DNA of 48,269 nucleotides, from NCBI GenBank assembly GCA_045600525.1, contig JAZRYC010000096.1, positions 1-48,269 of the forward strand. The letters run 5' to 3'. Source of the DNA: F23-D06 sp045600525. GTDB taxonomy: Bacteria; Bacteroidota; Bacteroidia; Bacteroidales; WCHB1-69. Positions 1-9,800 of this stretch are shown piece after piece (the stretch's first letter is position 1; each line of letters starts with the position of its first letter). Below the pieces are notes generated by a model, which saw only the letters and a program-made list of their open reading frames with translations, did not search any database and had not been told where the DNA came from. The position numbers were made by a program, and so were the translations under genes.

Positions 1-1
1 A

Positions 2-982
2 AATGCTGCTGCTGATAGTATTTCTTCTGATTTCGTGACGATTAGAATTTCTGATGCCCCTGCATTCGTATTTAGAAGTGCTGATGGTGTTGAAACTCAC
101 GATATCTTCACTACACTTGGTAATGCACAGACCAGTTATTCTTGGGAACTTAATGAAATGTGTACTGATGTTACCGCTCCTAAGGTTTATGTTGAATTTG
201 CTATCTTTAGAGATGGTGTAGAAATTCCTGCTTCTGAACTTGGTAACTATATCAATACGAACAACTCTTCTTCTCAAGGTATTACTCAAGAATGGACTTC
301 TATGGACTCTATCAACTACCGTCCTGGTACTAACAATAGAGATTTGAACACTATCACGTATTATGGTAATAATGATGCTATGCATTATCCTCATACTAGA
401 TTTGATGCTAATGCTGAAACTTACTTTGATTACCTTTGGTTGCACTTCTTAGCTGGCAGACCTGTTTATAAACATTTTGCTCAGTTCAATGTTGATGGTG
501 ATTACCAAATTGTTTACAGATTGTATCAAACTACATCTAACGCTCCTATTCAGTTCAATTACTACAATGACGACTTAGGTGTTATGCAAATTGGTGGTGG
601 TAGTTATAATGTTGGTCCTCAAACATTACTTTCTACGGATACGCTCACCATTCATGTTGATGCTTCCAGCGAGGTTAATGGTTCACAAGACTTCCCGTAT
701 GTTGAACCTGCTCAGGAAGAAGTTGAAGAAGCTGAAGTTACCCTCTATCCTAACCCTGCTACTACAAATGTTAAGGTACAGGTTTCCGGTATTGAAGGTG
801 AAACTACGATCAGAATTGCAACTCTGACTGGTTCTGTAATCAGCACTCAATCTGTATCTCCTGCTACGAAGGCTGCTAATGTTTATGAATTGAATGTTAA
901 TGACCTCGTACCTGGTGTGTATGTAATCCAAGTTGTAAATAGTAATGCTGTTATTTCTCGTAAACTTGTCATTACGAAATAA
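2..982 (+). CDS. Secreted protein with C-terminal T9SS type A sorting domain (5' truncated)
   Basis: The reading frame is open from the first bases of the window, so the start and any signal peptide lie upstream; 326 residues are visible. The last 80 or so residues carry the usual type IX sorting domain: the opening motif LYPNPATTNVKVQV, a central IRIATLTGSVI strand pair and a closing PGVYVIQVVNSNAVISRKL stretch. This domain directs export across the outer membrane and is then removed. The rest is rich in Asn, Tyr and Thr, typical of secreted beta-rich proteins, and I do not recognise a catalytic domain. A strong hairpin terminator follows, so this gene ends its transcript. The product class is certain, the function unknown. 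Confidence 0.85.
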   Translation, partial: NAAADSISSDFVTIRISDAPAFVFRSADGVETHDIFTTLGNAQTSYSWELNEMCTDVTAPKVYVEFAIFRDGVEIPASELGNYINTNNSSSQGITQEWTSMDSINYRPGTNNRDLNTITYYGNNDAMHYPHTRFDANAETYFDYLWLHFLAGRPVYKHFAQFNVDGDYQIVYRLYQTTSNAPIQFNYYNDDLGVMQIGGGSYNVGPQTLLSTDTLTIHVDASSEVNGSQDFPYVEPAQEEVEEAEVTLYPNPATTNVKVQVSGIEGETTIRIATLTGSVISTQSVSPATKAANVYELNVNDLVPGVYVIQVVNSNAVISRKLVITK

Positions 983-1002
983 TAATTTTAATTGATATTC
1001 CC

Positions 1003-1040
1003 AAGGGAGTTGTGCTTTTCCCACAACTCCCTTTTTTATT
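1003..1040 (+). terminator. Rho-independent terminator
   Basis: A perfect 12-bp stem (AAGGGAGTTGTG at 1003-1014 with its complement at 1022-1033) is followed directly by a T-rich run. It separates the T9SS gene from the ABC exporter. Confidence 0.9.
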
Positions 1041-1049
1041 TTCTAATTC

Positions 1050-2843
1050 ATGGATAATCGAAAATTCTTCTTGCTGATTCTTCGTCGCTATCCCTGGCGA
1101 CTATTACTCGTTTTTCTCTTGAATCTCATTTCCGTTATCCTGTCTATTCTTGTTTTTATTTTAATTGAACCATTCTCAAAACTTTTATTCCTTGGTAATT
1201 TGGACAATCTCAGTCCGATTTCCTCCTTTTTTGTGGCTCAGTTATCTTCTTTTGTTAATTTCTCGCGCTATGCCGAATCTGTTTCATACTTGATTTTGTC
1301 TGCTGTTCTTCTGTTCTTGTTGAAGAATGTCTTTGCGTATGCTTCGCAATGGGTAATGGCTAGTGTTAGAAGTAATTTACTGTTTTACCTTAGAAACCTT
1401 TTGTACAATAAAGTCCTGTCTTTGCCTCTTGGATATTTTTCTTTACAGAGAAGGGGGGATCTGGTTTCAAAGGCGGTTAATGATACGCAGGAAATTGAGT
1501 TTACTATTTTGACGGCTTTGAAGTCTTTTATGACTGATCCGCTTTCGGCGTTAATATTTGTTTTCGTACTTTTTTATATAAATCCGACTTTGTCTGTGTT
1601 TGCAATTGTTTTGCTTCCGTTGACGTTTGTGGTTATCGGTCGGGTTTCGCATTCTTTGCGTAAAGATTCCCGTGGCGCAAAGGTTAAGTTGGGCTCCCTT
1701 TTGTCACATGTGGAGGAGTCGTTATCGGGGCTTCGCATTATTAAGGGCTTTAATGCCCAAAATAATGCTGAGTCTGTCTTTTCCAGACTGAATGATGATT
1801 TTGCAGGTTCGCAGAAGCATATTTACAGAAAATATGATTTATCTTCTCCGCTGAGCGAGTTTTTCGGTGTTGCCATTGTGATGGTCGTCCTCATCATCGG
1901 CGGTTCTATGGTCCTTTCGCCCGGGAATGGTTTTTCTGCGGAATTGTTTATAACTTATATTGCTCTTTTTACGCAGATCATCACGCCTATTAAAAATCTT
2001 TCCACTGCTGTTGCCGGATACAAACGGGGACAGTCTGCTATTGATAGGATTCATGAGATTTTGGATGCTGATGATGTAATAGTACAGCGTGTTGATCCTA
2101 TTGAGGTTTCAGATTTCAAGTCGGAAGTGACATTTAAAGATGTCTGTTTCGCATACGATAAAGTGGAAATACTTTCCAATCTCAGTTTTTCCCTGCATAA
2201 AGGTGAGGTGTTGGCGTTGATTGGCCAATCGGGCGCAGGTAAGACTACTATTACAGATTTACTTGAGCGTTTTTATGATCCGGTAAAAGGTAGTGTTTTT
2301 TTGGATGGTGTTGATATTCGTGATTATAATATTGCTCAGTACAGATCACTATTTTCTTTGGTTTCACAAGATGTCGTGTTGTTTAACGATACCATATATA
2401 ATAATATAGTTTTGGGTTTGGAGGGCGTTCCCGAAGACAAAGTATGGGAGGCACTAAAAATTGCAAATATGTATGATTTTGTGTGTAGTCTTCCTGATCG
2501 TTTAGAACATCAAATTGGCGATAGGGGATTGATGTTGTCAGGTGGTCAGCGACAGCGTCTCAGTATTGCTCGCGCCGTTTTACGCAATTCCCCGATTCTT
2601 ATCCTTGATGAAGCCACATCTGCCATGGACACAGAATCAGAAAGACTTGTTCAGCAAGCGCTTGACACACTTATGCAGCAGAGAACCGTATTGGTGATTG
2701 CCCACCGTCTTTCTACCATCCAAGGTGCGGACCAGATATTGGTCCTTGACAAGGGACGTGTGGTGGAACGAGGAAATCACGAATCGCTCATGTGTCAAGA
2801 CGGGCTTTATAAACAATTAGTAGAAATTCAACAATTCAAATAA
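1050..2843 (+). CDS. MsbA-like ABC exporter (fused permease and ATPase)
   Basis: This is a 597-residue half-transporter of the type that works as a homodimer in the inner membrane and exports lipids or drugs. Residues 1-330 hold six hydrophobic segments of an ABC type 1 exporter fold. The ATPase domain follows: Walker A GQSGAGKTT near 391, signature LSGGQRQR near 496, Walker B ILILDEAT near 516, and the switch His in IAHRLST. The length is normal for the family. The ATG at 1050 lies shortly after the preceding terminator. Its TAA stop shares one base with the ATG of trmB, so the two genes are very likely cotranscribed. Whether the substrate is lipid A, as for MsbA, cannot be decided from sequence. 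Confidence 0.93.
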   Translation: MDNRKFFLLILRRYPWRLLLVFLLNLISVILSILVFILIEPFSKLLFLGNLDNLSPISSFFVAQLSSFVNFSRYAESVSYLILSAVLLFLLKNVFAYASQWVMASVRSNLLFYLRNLLYNKVLSLPLGYFSLQRRGDLVSKAVNDTQEIEFTILTALKSFMTDPLSALIFVFVLFYINPTLSVFAIVLLPLTFVVIGRVSHSLRKDSRGAKVKLGSLLSHVEESLSGLRIIKGFNAQNNAESVFSRLNDDFAGSQKHIYRKYDLSSPLSEFFGVAIVMVVLIIGGSMVLSPGNGFSAELFITYIALFTQIITPIKNLSTAVAGYKRGQSAIDRIHEILDADDVIVQRVDPIEVSDFKSEVTFKDVCFAYDKVEILSNLSFSLHKGEVLALIGQSGAGKTTITDLLERFYDPVKGSVFLDGVDIRDYNIAQYRSLFSLVSQDVVLFNDTIYNNIVLGLEGVPEDKVWEALKIANMYDFVCSLPDRLEHQIGDRGLMLSGGQRQRLSIARAVLRNSPILILDEATSAMDTESERLVQQALDTLMQQRTVLVIAHRLSTIQGADQILVLDKGRVVERGNHESLMCQDGLYKQLVEIQQFK

Positions 2844-3511
2844 TGGCAAAACATAAATTGGCAAGATTTGCCGAAAACGAAACTTTTCAAAACCTCTTTC
2901 AGCATACTGAGTATGATCGCTTAGGTGTGGCATTTCCCTTACGGGGCAAATGGAATGCTGAATATTTTCATAATGACAATCCGATAACTCTGGAGTTGGG
3001 ATGTGGTAAAGGCGAATATACTATAGCCATGGCGAAAAGATATCCCAATAGGAATTTCATTGGTATTGATAGAAAAGGAGCGCGTCTTTGGCGTGGATGT
3101 AAGGATGCGATAGAACAGGAACTTCCGAATGTGGCCTTTTTGCGTATATCCATTGATAATGTGGGATATTATTTTGACAAAGGAGAGGTGGAAGAAATCT
3201 GGGTGACATTTCCTGATCCGCAATTGAAGCATGAACGGAAGCGTCTTGTTTCACCTCGTTTTGTGGGGTTCTATTTAAACCTTTTTCCAGATACCGGTGG
3301 TGTATTGAATTTGAAGACGGACAGCAGGGAACTATATGAGTATGTGGTGGAGACAGCTCCTGAGGAAGGTTGGAAAATGCTGGTCAATGTGGAGGATGTG
3401 TATGCGGTAGAGTGTGATCCTCTGCTGACAGAGGTGCAGACTTTTTATGAGAAGATGTGGTTGCAGGAAGGGCGAAAGATCTCTTATCTAAGGCTTGGTT
3501 TACAAAAATAA
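2843..3511 (+). CDS. trmB: tRNA (guanine-N7-)-methyltransferase
   Basis: The 222-residue protein methylates N7 of G46 in the variable loop of tRNAs using S-adenosylmethionine. The SAM-binding motif LELGCGKGEY is at 50-59, the acidic FIGIDRKG strand end at 72-79, and the family hallmark VTFPDPQLKHERKR at 121-134, which takes part in catalysis and tRNA binding. The length is normal. The start overlaps the ABC exporter stop by one base (TAATG), which suggests translational coupling. Confidence 0.95.
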   Translation: MAKHKLARFAENETFQNLFQHTEYDRLGVAFPLRGKWNAEYFHNDNPITLELGCGKGEYTIAMAKRYPNRNFIGIDRKGARLWRGCKDAIEQELPNVAFLRISIDNVGYYFDKGEVEEIWVTFPDPQLKHERKRLVSPRFVGFYLNLFPDTGGVLNLKTDSRELYEYVVETAPEEGWKMLVNVEDVYAVECDPLLTEVQTFYEKMWLQEGRKISYLRLGLQK

Positions 3512-3563
3512 TGCCACATTGAAAATATTTTTTGAAAAAAAGAAAATGGAATAAAAAAAATAC

Positions 3564-3571
3564 TATATTTG
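3564..3571 (+). promoter_or_regulatory. Bacteroidota -7 box for the secE-rpoC operon
   Basis: TATATTTG matches the TAnnTTTG consensus of the main sigma factor of Bacteroidota. No convincing -33 TTTG lies 19-21 bases upstream. Use of this site would give a leader of about 180 bases before secE. I found no tRNA or ORF in that stretch. Confidence 0.5.
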
Positions 3572-3756
3572 CCAACTTGTTAAAAAATTGTCTTGCAAAG
3601 GTTTGTGGATGAAGGATGTTTTGATGCAAGTTGTTGTTTGATTGACAAATAGAGTTGTTGTTTTAAACACTGCTGCGTTGATAGAAGGTTTTGAAATTTG
3701 CAATTGACGACGAAAAAGTTTCTAAAAAAGGTAATAATAGAAAAAAATATAAGAAG

Positions 3757-3945
3757 ATGAAAATAGTTAATTATTTTAAAGAAGTGTATGACGAGTTGGC
3801 TCACAAGACTAGCTGGCCGACCATGCAGGAACTTGGAAATAGTGTTGTGGTGGTATCCATTGCTTCCCTAATCATCGCGTTAATCGTGTTTTTGATGGAT
3901 GCTGTCTTCAATTTGGGAATGGACTTAATGTTCCCTGCTATTTAG
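3757..3945 (+). CDS. secE: Preprotein translocase subunit SecE
   Basis: This 62-residue, single-span SecE clamps SecY in the inner-membrane translocon. The amphipathic N-terminal helix (YFKEVYDELAHKTSWPT) carries the family's conserved Leu, Lys and Trp-Pro positions, and one membrane segment covers roughly residues 29-50. The ATG at 3757 is chosen because it gives the usual Bacteroidota length (about 60-65). The in-frame TTG 22 codons upstream would add a Lys-rich tail not seen in the family. Its position before nusG is the classic arrangement. Confidence 0.93.
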   Translation: MKIVNYFKEVYDELAHKTSWPTMQELGNSVVVVSIASLIIALIVFLMDAVFNLGMDLMFPAI

Positions 3946-3985
3946 TTTTCTTAATCAGTGGTTGTTATATCCAAAATAGCGAATC

Positions 3986-4540
3986 ATGGCAGAAGTCGAA
4001 CGTAAATGGTATGTGATCAAGTCGGTCACGGGTACGGAGAAGAAGGTCAAGCTGAACATCGAAACGGAAGTTGAGCTGTCTCATTTGAAGGACCAGGTGA
4101 CGAGAGTGCTGATTCCGACCGAGAAGGTTTACCACAGTACGAAGAGTGGAAAGAAGGTAGTGACGGAACGTAATTATTTTCCGAGTTACATCTTTGTGGA
4201 GGCAGCAATGACCCCGGAGGTGTTTGCTATGCTACTGGACGTCCCGGGCGTGCTGGGCTTTGTTGGTTGCAAGCATAAGAGCGATCCTCCTGTTGCGCTA
4301 CGTCCGGCGGAAGTTTCTCGTCTGTTGGGCAAGGTGGATGAGCTGTTGTCGCAAGACGACTCCTACATTCAGCCTTTCGTGGTGGGCGAAGAGATTAAGG
4401 TTATTGATGGACCTTTCAACACATTCAACGGATTTATCGAAGAGATAGATGCTGAGAAGAAGAAGTTGAAGATTATGGTGAAAATCTTCGGCCGTAAGAC
4501 CCCGCTTGAGTTGGGCTTTATGCAAGTTGAAAAAATATAG
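3986..4540 (+). CDS. nusG: Transcription termination/antitermination protein NusG
   Basis: The 184-residue protein binds RNA polymerase and couples it to Rho or the ribosome. An N-terminal NGN domain (WYVIKSVTGTEKKVK from residue 8, then the FPSYIFVEA strand) is followed by a C-terminal KOW domain around 130-182, which has the conserved GPFNTFNGFIEEID turn. Length and neighbours (secE before, rplK after) fit exactly. It should share the secE transcript. Confidence 0.96.
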   Translation: MAEVERKWYVIKSVTGTEKKVKLNIETEVELSHLKDQVTRVLIPTEKVYHSTKSGKKVVTERNYFPSYIFVEAAMTPEVFAMLLDVPGVLGFVGCKHKSDPPVALRPAEVSRLLGKVDELLSQDDSYIQPFVVGEEIKVIDGPFNTFNGFIEEIDAEKKKLKIMVKIFGRKTPLELGFMQVEKI

Positions 4541-4579
4541 CACCGCTATTAGTTACAAACAAATTAATAATTTAAAACA

Positions 4580-5029
4580 ATGGCAAAAGAAGTAGCTGGA
4601 TTAATTAAGTTACAAATTAAAGGAGGAGCCGCCAATCCAGCACCCCCAGTAGGTCCCGCTTTGGGTTCAAAGGGTGTGAACATCATGGATTTTTGCAAGC
4701 AGTTCAATGCACGTACGCAGGAAATGGCTGGCAAAATCATCCCTGTTGTGATTACGGTTTATAAGTATAAATCCTTTGACTTCATCACGAAGACGCCTCC
4801 GGTTGCTGTACAGGTTAAAGAAGCAGCCAAACTTCAAAAAGGTTCCGGTGAGCCTAACCGTTCCAAAGTTGGTTCCATTACGTGGGATCAGGTGCGCGCC
4901 ATTGCCGAGAACAAGATGAATGACTTGAACTGTTTCCAGATTGAGTCCGCAATGTCTATGGTTGCCGGCACAGCACGTAGTTTGGGTGTTACCGTAAAAG
5001 GTGGCCAGAATCCTTTTGAGCAAAATTAA
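4580..5029 (+). CDS. rplK: 50S ribosomal protein L11
   Basis: The 149-residue L11 belongs to the GTPase-associated centre on 23S rRNA. The N-terminal domain has the Pro-rich ANPAPPVGPALGSKGVNIM segment, the region contacted by thiopeptide antibiotics and RelA-type factors. The C-terminal rRNA-binding domain ends with GTARSLGVTVKG. Length and sequence are ordinary. It is followed 21 bases later by rplA. Confidence 0.97.
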   Translation: MAKEVAGLIKLQIKGGAANPAPPVGPALGSKGVNIMDFCKQFNARTQEMAGKIIPVVITVYKYKSFDFITKTPPVAVQVKEAAKLQKGSGEPNRSKVGSITWDQVRAIAENKMNDLNCFQIESAMSMVAGTARSLGVTVKGGQNPFEQN

Positions 5030-5050
5030 TAACAAGTAAAATTAAATCAA

Positions 5051-5746
5051 ATGGCTAAAATATCAAAAAAACGCAAAGAAGCTTTTGCTAAATTTGATAA
5101 GAGTAAAGTATATGCTTTGCCGGAAGCTATCCAGATGGTAAAGAACCTTACCTATACCAAGTTTGATGCCTCTTTCGACATTGACGTCCGTTTGGGTGTC
5201 GATCCTAGAAAGGCCAATCAAATGGTTCGCGGTATCGTTACGTTGCCTCATGGTACGGGCAAGGTTGTTCGTGTACTTGCACTCTGTACTCCTGACAAGG
5301 AAGAAGAAGCAAAGGCTGCGGGAGCTGATTATGTTGGCTTGGATGAATACGTTGATAAGATCAAACAAGGTTGGACCGACGTTGACGTCATCATCACCAT
5401 GCCGAGCGTGATGCCGAAGATCGGTGCCCTCGGTAGAATCTTAGGTCCCCGTGGTTTGATGCCGAACCCTAAATCAGGTACCGTTACGATGGAAATCGGA
5501 AAGGCTGTTAACGAAGTGAAGGCCGGTAAGATCGATTTCAAAGTGGACAAATACGGTATTATTCATACTTCCATTGGTAAGAATCGTTTCTCCGTGGAAG
5601 AACTTACCGACAATGCTCGTGAAATGATGAGCACCGTCATTAAGTTGAAACCGTCTTCCGCTAAGGGTACGTATATTAAGAGTATCTATCTTTCCACGAC
5701 GATGAGTCCTGGCGTACAGGTAGATCCGAAATCAGTTACATTATAA
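5051..5746 (+). CDS. rplA: 50S ribosomal protein L1
   Basis: The 231-residue L1 forms the mobile L1 stalk that guides release of E-site tRNA. The family signature is visible in MPKIGALGRILGPRGLMPNP, and the RNA-binding face in DIDVRLGVDPRKANQMVRG. In many bacteria L1 also represses its own L11-L1 message. I see no clear copy of the rRNA-like target here, so that regulation is not claimed. Length is normal. Confidence 0.97.
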   Translation: MAKISKKRKEAFAKFDKSKVYALPEAIQMVKNLTYTKFDASFDIDVRLGVDPRKANQMVRGIVTLPHGTGKVVRVLALCTPDKEEEAKAAGADYVGLDEYVDKIKQGWTDVDVIITMPSVMPKIGALGRILGPRGLMPNPKSGTVTMEIGKAVNEVKAGKIDFKVDKYGIIHTSIGKNRFSVEELTDNAREMMSTVIKLKPSSAKGTYIKSIYLSTTMSPGVQVDPKSVTL

Positions 5747-5763
5747 TTTAAAGTTTAGTTAGA

Positions 5764-6276
5764 ATGAAACAAGAACAAAAAAGTCAGATTATTGAAGAAA
5801 TAGCACAGGACTTGGCTAACTATTCACATGTATATGTAACCGATATCTCCGGTTTTACGGTAAGTACGGTGAACCAACTTCGCAGATTGTGCTTCAAACG
5901 CGATGTTAAGTTGAAAGTGGTGAAGAACACCCTTCTCAAACGCGCGATGGATCAATCCGAAGCTGACTACTCCGAACTCTATCCTGTTTTGAACGGAGCC
6001 ACTTCCATTATGTTGTGCAACACGGGCAATGTGCCTGCCAAGTTGATCAAGGAATTTCGTGCTAAGAACGATAAACCGATCATCAAAGCTGCATACATTG
6101 AGGAATCCGTTTACATTGGAGACCAGGTGGATACTTTGTGCAATATCAAGTCTCGCGAAGAATTAATCGGCGACATCGTCGCTCTGTTGCAATCTCCTGC
6201 CAAGAACGTTGTTTCTGCTTTGCAGTCTGGTGGCAACAAACTTTCCGGTATTGTTAAAACATTATCTGAAAGATAA
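5764..6276 (+). CDS. rplJ: 50S ribosomal protein L10
   Basis: The 170-residue L10 anchors L7/L12 dimers to the ribosome base. The N-terminal rRNA-binding half carries YVTDISGFTVSTVNQLRR and LKVVKNTLLKRAM. The C-terminal helix that binds L7/L12 is short. The gap to rplA is only 17 bases, so the long L10 leader that mediates autoregulation in Enterobacteria is absent here. Confidence 0.96.
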   Translation: MKQEQKSQIIEEIAQDLANYSHVYVTDISGFTVSTVNQLRRLCFKRDVKLKVVKNTLLKRAMDQSEADYSELYPVLNGATSIMLCNTGNVPAKLIKEFRAKNDKPIIKAAYIEESVYIGDQVDTLCNIKSREELIGDIVALLQSPAKNVVSALQSGGNKLSGIVKTLSER

Positions 6277-6284
6277 AAATCATT

Positions 6285-6312
6285 ATTTAGTAAAAACAAT
6301 TTAGTAAAAACA
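6285..6312 (+). repeat. Two tandem 14-bp units between rplJ and rplL
   Basis: ATTTAGTAAAAACA is present twice without interruption (6285-6298 and 6299-6312), just upstream of rplL. It is A/T-rich and probably an unstructured leader, perhaps helping the high translation of L7/L12; that role is inference. Confidence 0.7.
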
Positions 6313-6330
6313 TTTTAAAAACATAAAATT

Positions 6331-6711
6331 ATGGCAGATTTAAAAGCATTTGCAGAACAATTAGTTAATTTGACCGTTAAAGAAGTTAACGAATTAGCTC
6401 AAATTTTGAAAGATGAATACGGTATTGAACCCGCAGCTGCAGCAGTAGCAGTAGCAGCAGGTCCTGCAGCAGGCGCTGGCCCAGCAGCCGCTGAAGAAAA
6501 AACCGAATTCAATGTAATCCTGAAATCCGCTGGTGCTCAGAAATTACAAGTTGTGAAATTAGTGAAGGAATTAACAAGCCTCGGTCTGAAGGAAGCTAAG
6601 GAATTAGTTGACGGTGCTCCTAAGGCTGTTAAGGAAGGCGTTTCCAAAGACGAAGCTGAATCTTTGAAGAAAGCTCTCGAAGAAGTTGGCGCTGAAGTAG
6701 AACTCAACTAA
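6331..6711 (+). CDS. rplL: 50S ribosomal protein L7/L12
   Basis: The 126-residue L7/L12 is the multicopy stalk protein that recruits translation factors. It has the N-terminal dimerisation helices, an Ala/Gly/Pro-rich hinge around residues 35-55 with alternating Ala-Val, and the conserved globular C-terminal domain (KLQVVKLVKELTSLGLKEAK). Length is normal. A long hairpin separates it from rpoB, which allows more stalk protein than polymerase to be made. Confidence 0.97.
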   Translation: MADLKAFAEQLVNLTVKEVNELAQILKDEYGIEPAAAAVAVAAGPAAGAGPAAAEEKTEFNVILKSAGAQKLQVVKLVKELTSLGLKEAKELVDGAPKAVKEGVSKDEAESLKKALEEVGAEVELN

Positions 6712-6732
6712 TTTTTACATAACCCTATCAAT

Positions 6733-6768
6733 AGTACAACACTTCCACTCCGGTGGAAGTATTGTACT
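6733..6768 (+). promoter_or_regulatory. Hairpin between rplL and rpoB (attenuator or processing site)
   Basis: A 16-bp stem with one mismatch joins 6733-6748 to 6753-6768. It is closed by a C(TCCG)G tetraloop of the stable UNCG class. No strong T-run follows, so it looks like a partial terminator or RNase processing/mRNA-stability hairpin rather than a full stop. A smaller AATACC/GGTATT hairpin lies at 6782-6801. The same intergenic position holds an attenuator and RNase III site in E. coli. Confidence 0.7.
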
Positions 6769-6839
6769 TATTGTTGTATCTAATACCCACTGATTGGTAT
6801 TTATCGCAAAATCAGTATCATCATTAAAATTCATAAGTC

Positions 6840-9800
6840 TTGGCAACTAATAATAATAAAAGAATTACCTTTGCATCAACAAGACCTGTTGAGTATCCCG
6901 ATTTTCTTGATATTCAATTGAAATCTTTCCGGGAGTTCTTCCAAATCGACACGGATGCTGAGTGCCGTCACAATGAAGGCCTCTATCGTGCCTTCGCTGA
7001 GAACTTCCCCATCACTGATGCGAGAAACAGTTTCGTCCTTGAGTTTTTGGATTATTATATCGATGCTCCCCGTTATTCCATGGACGAATGCCTCGAAAGA
7101 GGACTTACTTATAGTGTTCCGTTGAAAGCAAAATTGAAGCTTTCCTGCAATGATTTGGAACATGAAGATTTCGAAACCATCATCCAAGATGTTTATTTGG
7201 GCATGATTCCCTACATGACACCGAGTGGTACGTTTATCATCAACGGTGCAGAGCGTGTTGTGGTATCCCAATTACATCGTTCTCCTGGTGTGTTCTTCGG
7301 ATTCTCCTATCATACCAACGGCACACCTTTGTATTCCGCCCGAATTATCCCATTTAAAGGATCTTGGATGGAATTCACAACCGATATAAACAACGTAATG
7401 TATGCTTATATCGATCGAAAGAAGAAATTACCGGTTACGACCTTGTTGCGTGCTATCGGATATGAAACCGATAAAGACATTCTGAGCATTTTTGACATTG
7501 CCCATGAAGTTAAGGCCACCAAGGCTAACCTCAAAAAATATTTAGGCGAGAAGTTCGCCGCCGCCGTCACAAAGACTTGGTATGAGGACTTTGTGGATGA
7601 CGAAACCGGAGAAGTCGTGAATATTGAACGTACCGAGGTGATCATTGATCGTGAGACTGTGTTTGAAAAACAGCACATCAATATGATTACCGACGCTAAT
7701 ATCAAGACGGTTCTTTTCCATAAAACTGATGAAAAGAACACCGACTACTCTGTAATATTCAATACTTTGCAGAAGGATCCGTCCAATTCCGGCAAACAGG
7801 CAATTGAATACATCTATCTGCAATTGAAGAGTACGACCGCTCCTGATGAGGAAACTGCACGTGCTACGCTTGAGAAGCTGTTCTTCTCTGAAAAACGCTA
7901 TGACCTTGGTGAAGTCGGTCGTTACCGTATCAATAAGAAATTGAATCTTAATATCCCGATGGAAACGGGCGTATTGACGAATGAGGATATTATCTCCATT
8001 ATTCGTTACTTGGTTGAGTTGATCAATTCCAAGACCGATGTGGACGATATTGACCACTTGAGCAATCGTCGCGTGCGTACTGTCGGCGAACAATTATATA
8101 ATCAGTTTAGCTTAGGCTTGAACAGAATGGCTCGTACCATCCGTGAGAAGATGAATGTCCGAGACCATGAATTATTCTCCCCGGTTGATTTGATCAATGC
8201 CAAGACGCTTTCTTCCGTGGTGAACTCATTCTTTGGTACCAACCAACTTTCTCAGTTTATGGATCAGACGAACCCACTTTCTGAAATCACCCATAAACGA
8301 AGAATTTCAGCTTTGGGTCCTGGCGGTCTGTCCCGTGAACGTGCCGGATTTGAGGTGCGTGACGTACATTATACGCATTATGGCCGTCTGTGTACAATCG
8401 AAACCCCTGAAGGACCGAATATCGGTTTGATCTCTTCTTTGAGTGTGTTTGCTAAGATCAATCATCTTGGTTTTATTGAAACGCCGTATCATCGTGTCGA
8501 GAACGGCAAGGTGCTCTTTAATGAACCTCCTGTATTCCTTACAGCCGAAGAAGAGGACAACAAGTGTATTGCTCAGGCCAAGACTCCGATGGACGAAAAC
8601 GACATGCTCGGCGAAAAAGTCAAAGCCCGTCGTTTGGCTGATTATCCTATTCTTTCTAGAGAAGAAATCGACCTTATCGATATCGCTCCTAACCAAATTG
8701 CCTCTATAGCTGCATCCCTTATTCCGTTCCTTGAGAACGATGACGCAAACCGTGCGTTGATGGGTTCTAACATGATGCGTCAGGCCGTTCCTTTGTTGCG
8801 CCCTGAAGCTCCTATCGTTGGTACAGGCCTCGAACACAAGGTTGCCGTTGACTCCCGTGCGGTATTGCTTGCGGAAGGAACCGGTGTGGTTAAGACCGTG
8901 GATGCACAACATATTGAAATTGAATACGAACGTACGGAAACCGAAGAGTTGGTAAGCTTTGATACGAATGTTACCAATTATGAACTCCTCAAGTTTAGAC
9001 GGACAAACCAGAATTCCTGTATCAACATGCGCCCAATCGTGGTGAAAGGCCAGAAAGTGAAGAAGGGAGATGTGCTTACGGAAGGTTATGCTACGGAAAA
9101 TGGCGAATTGGCCCTTGGCCGTAACCTCATGGTTGCCTTCATGCCTTGGAAGGGATACAACTTCGAGGATGCTGTCGTGATTTCCGAAAAAGCAGTAACT
9201 GACGATTTATATACTTCTATTCATATTGAATCATTCACATTGGAAGTTCGTGACACCAAACGTGGCGTGGAAGAGCTTACCAATGATATCCCGAATGTCT
9301 CCAATGAGGCTACAAAGGATTTGAATGAGGATGGTCTTATTCGCGTTGGTGCGGAAGTTAATGAGGGAGATATACTTATTGGTAAGATTACTCCGAAGGG
9401 CGAGTCATATCCTACTCCCGAAGAAAAATTGCTCCGTGCTATTTTCGGCGACAAGGCTGGCGATGTGAAAGATGCCTCCCTTAAGGCGCCCCCATCTATG
9501 AAGGGTATCGTTATTGGTGCTAAGTCCTTATCACGTCTTGTGAAAGATAGAAAGTCAAAGGCTAAGGATAAAGATATCATCAATGAGATCGAGGAGAAAT
9601 ACCAGTCTCAATTCAATCATTTGCATGATGTCGCTGTATCTAAGCTGTATAAGATTTTGGAAGGTAAGATAGCCCATAATATTCATGACAATGCAAAGAA
9701 CATTGTGATAGCCAAGGGTGCTAAGTTCTCCCAAAAGATGCTCAATACGGTTGATTTTACCTCTATTGCCGTTTCTAAGTGGACGAATGACGCCAAGATC

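Noticed and set aside
3512..3756. Search for tRNA-Trp or tuf before secE
   Set aside because: No cloverleaf or EF-Tu sequence is present; the gap holds only a promoter box and leader.
6285..6312. Tandem 14-bp units as a CRISPR-like or mobile repeat
   Set aside because: Only two adjacent copies without spacers; best seen as a simple leader duplication.
8259..8320. Possible rifampicin-resistance substitutions in rpoB
   Set aside because: The Asp, His and Ser positions of the Rif pocket are the wild-type residues.
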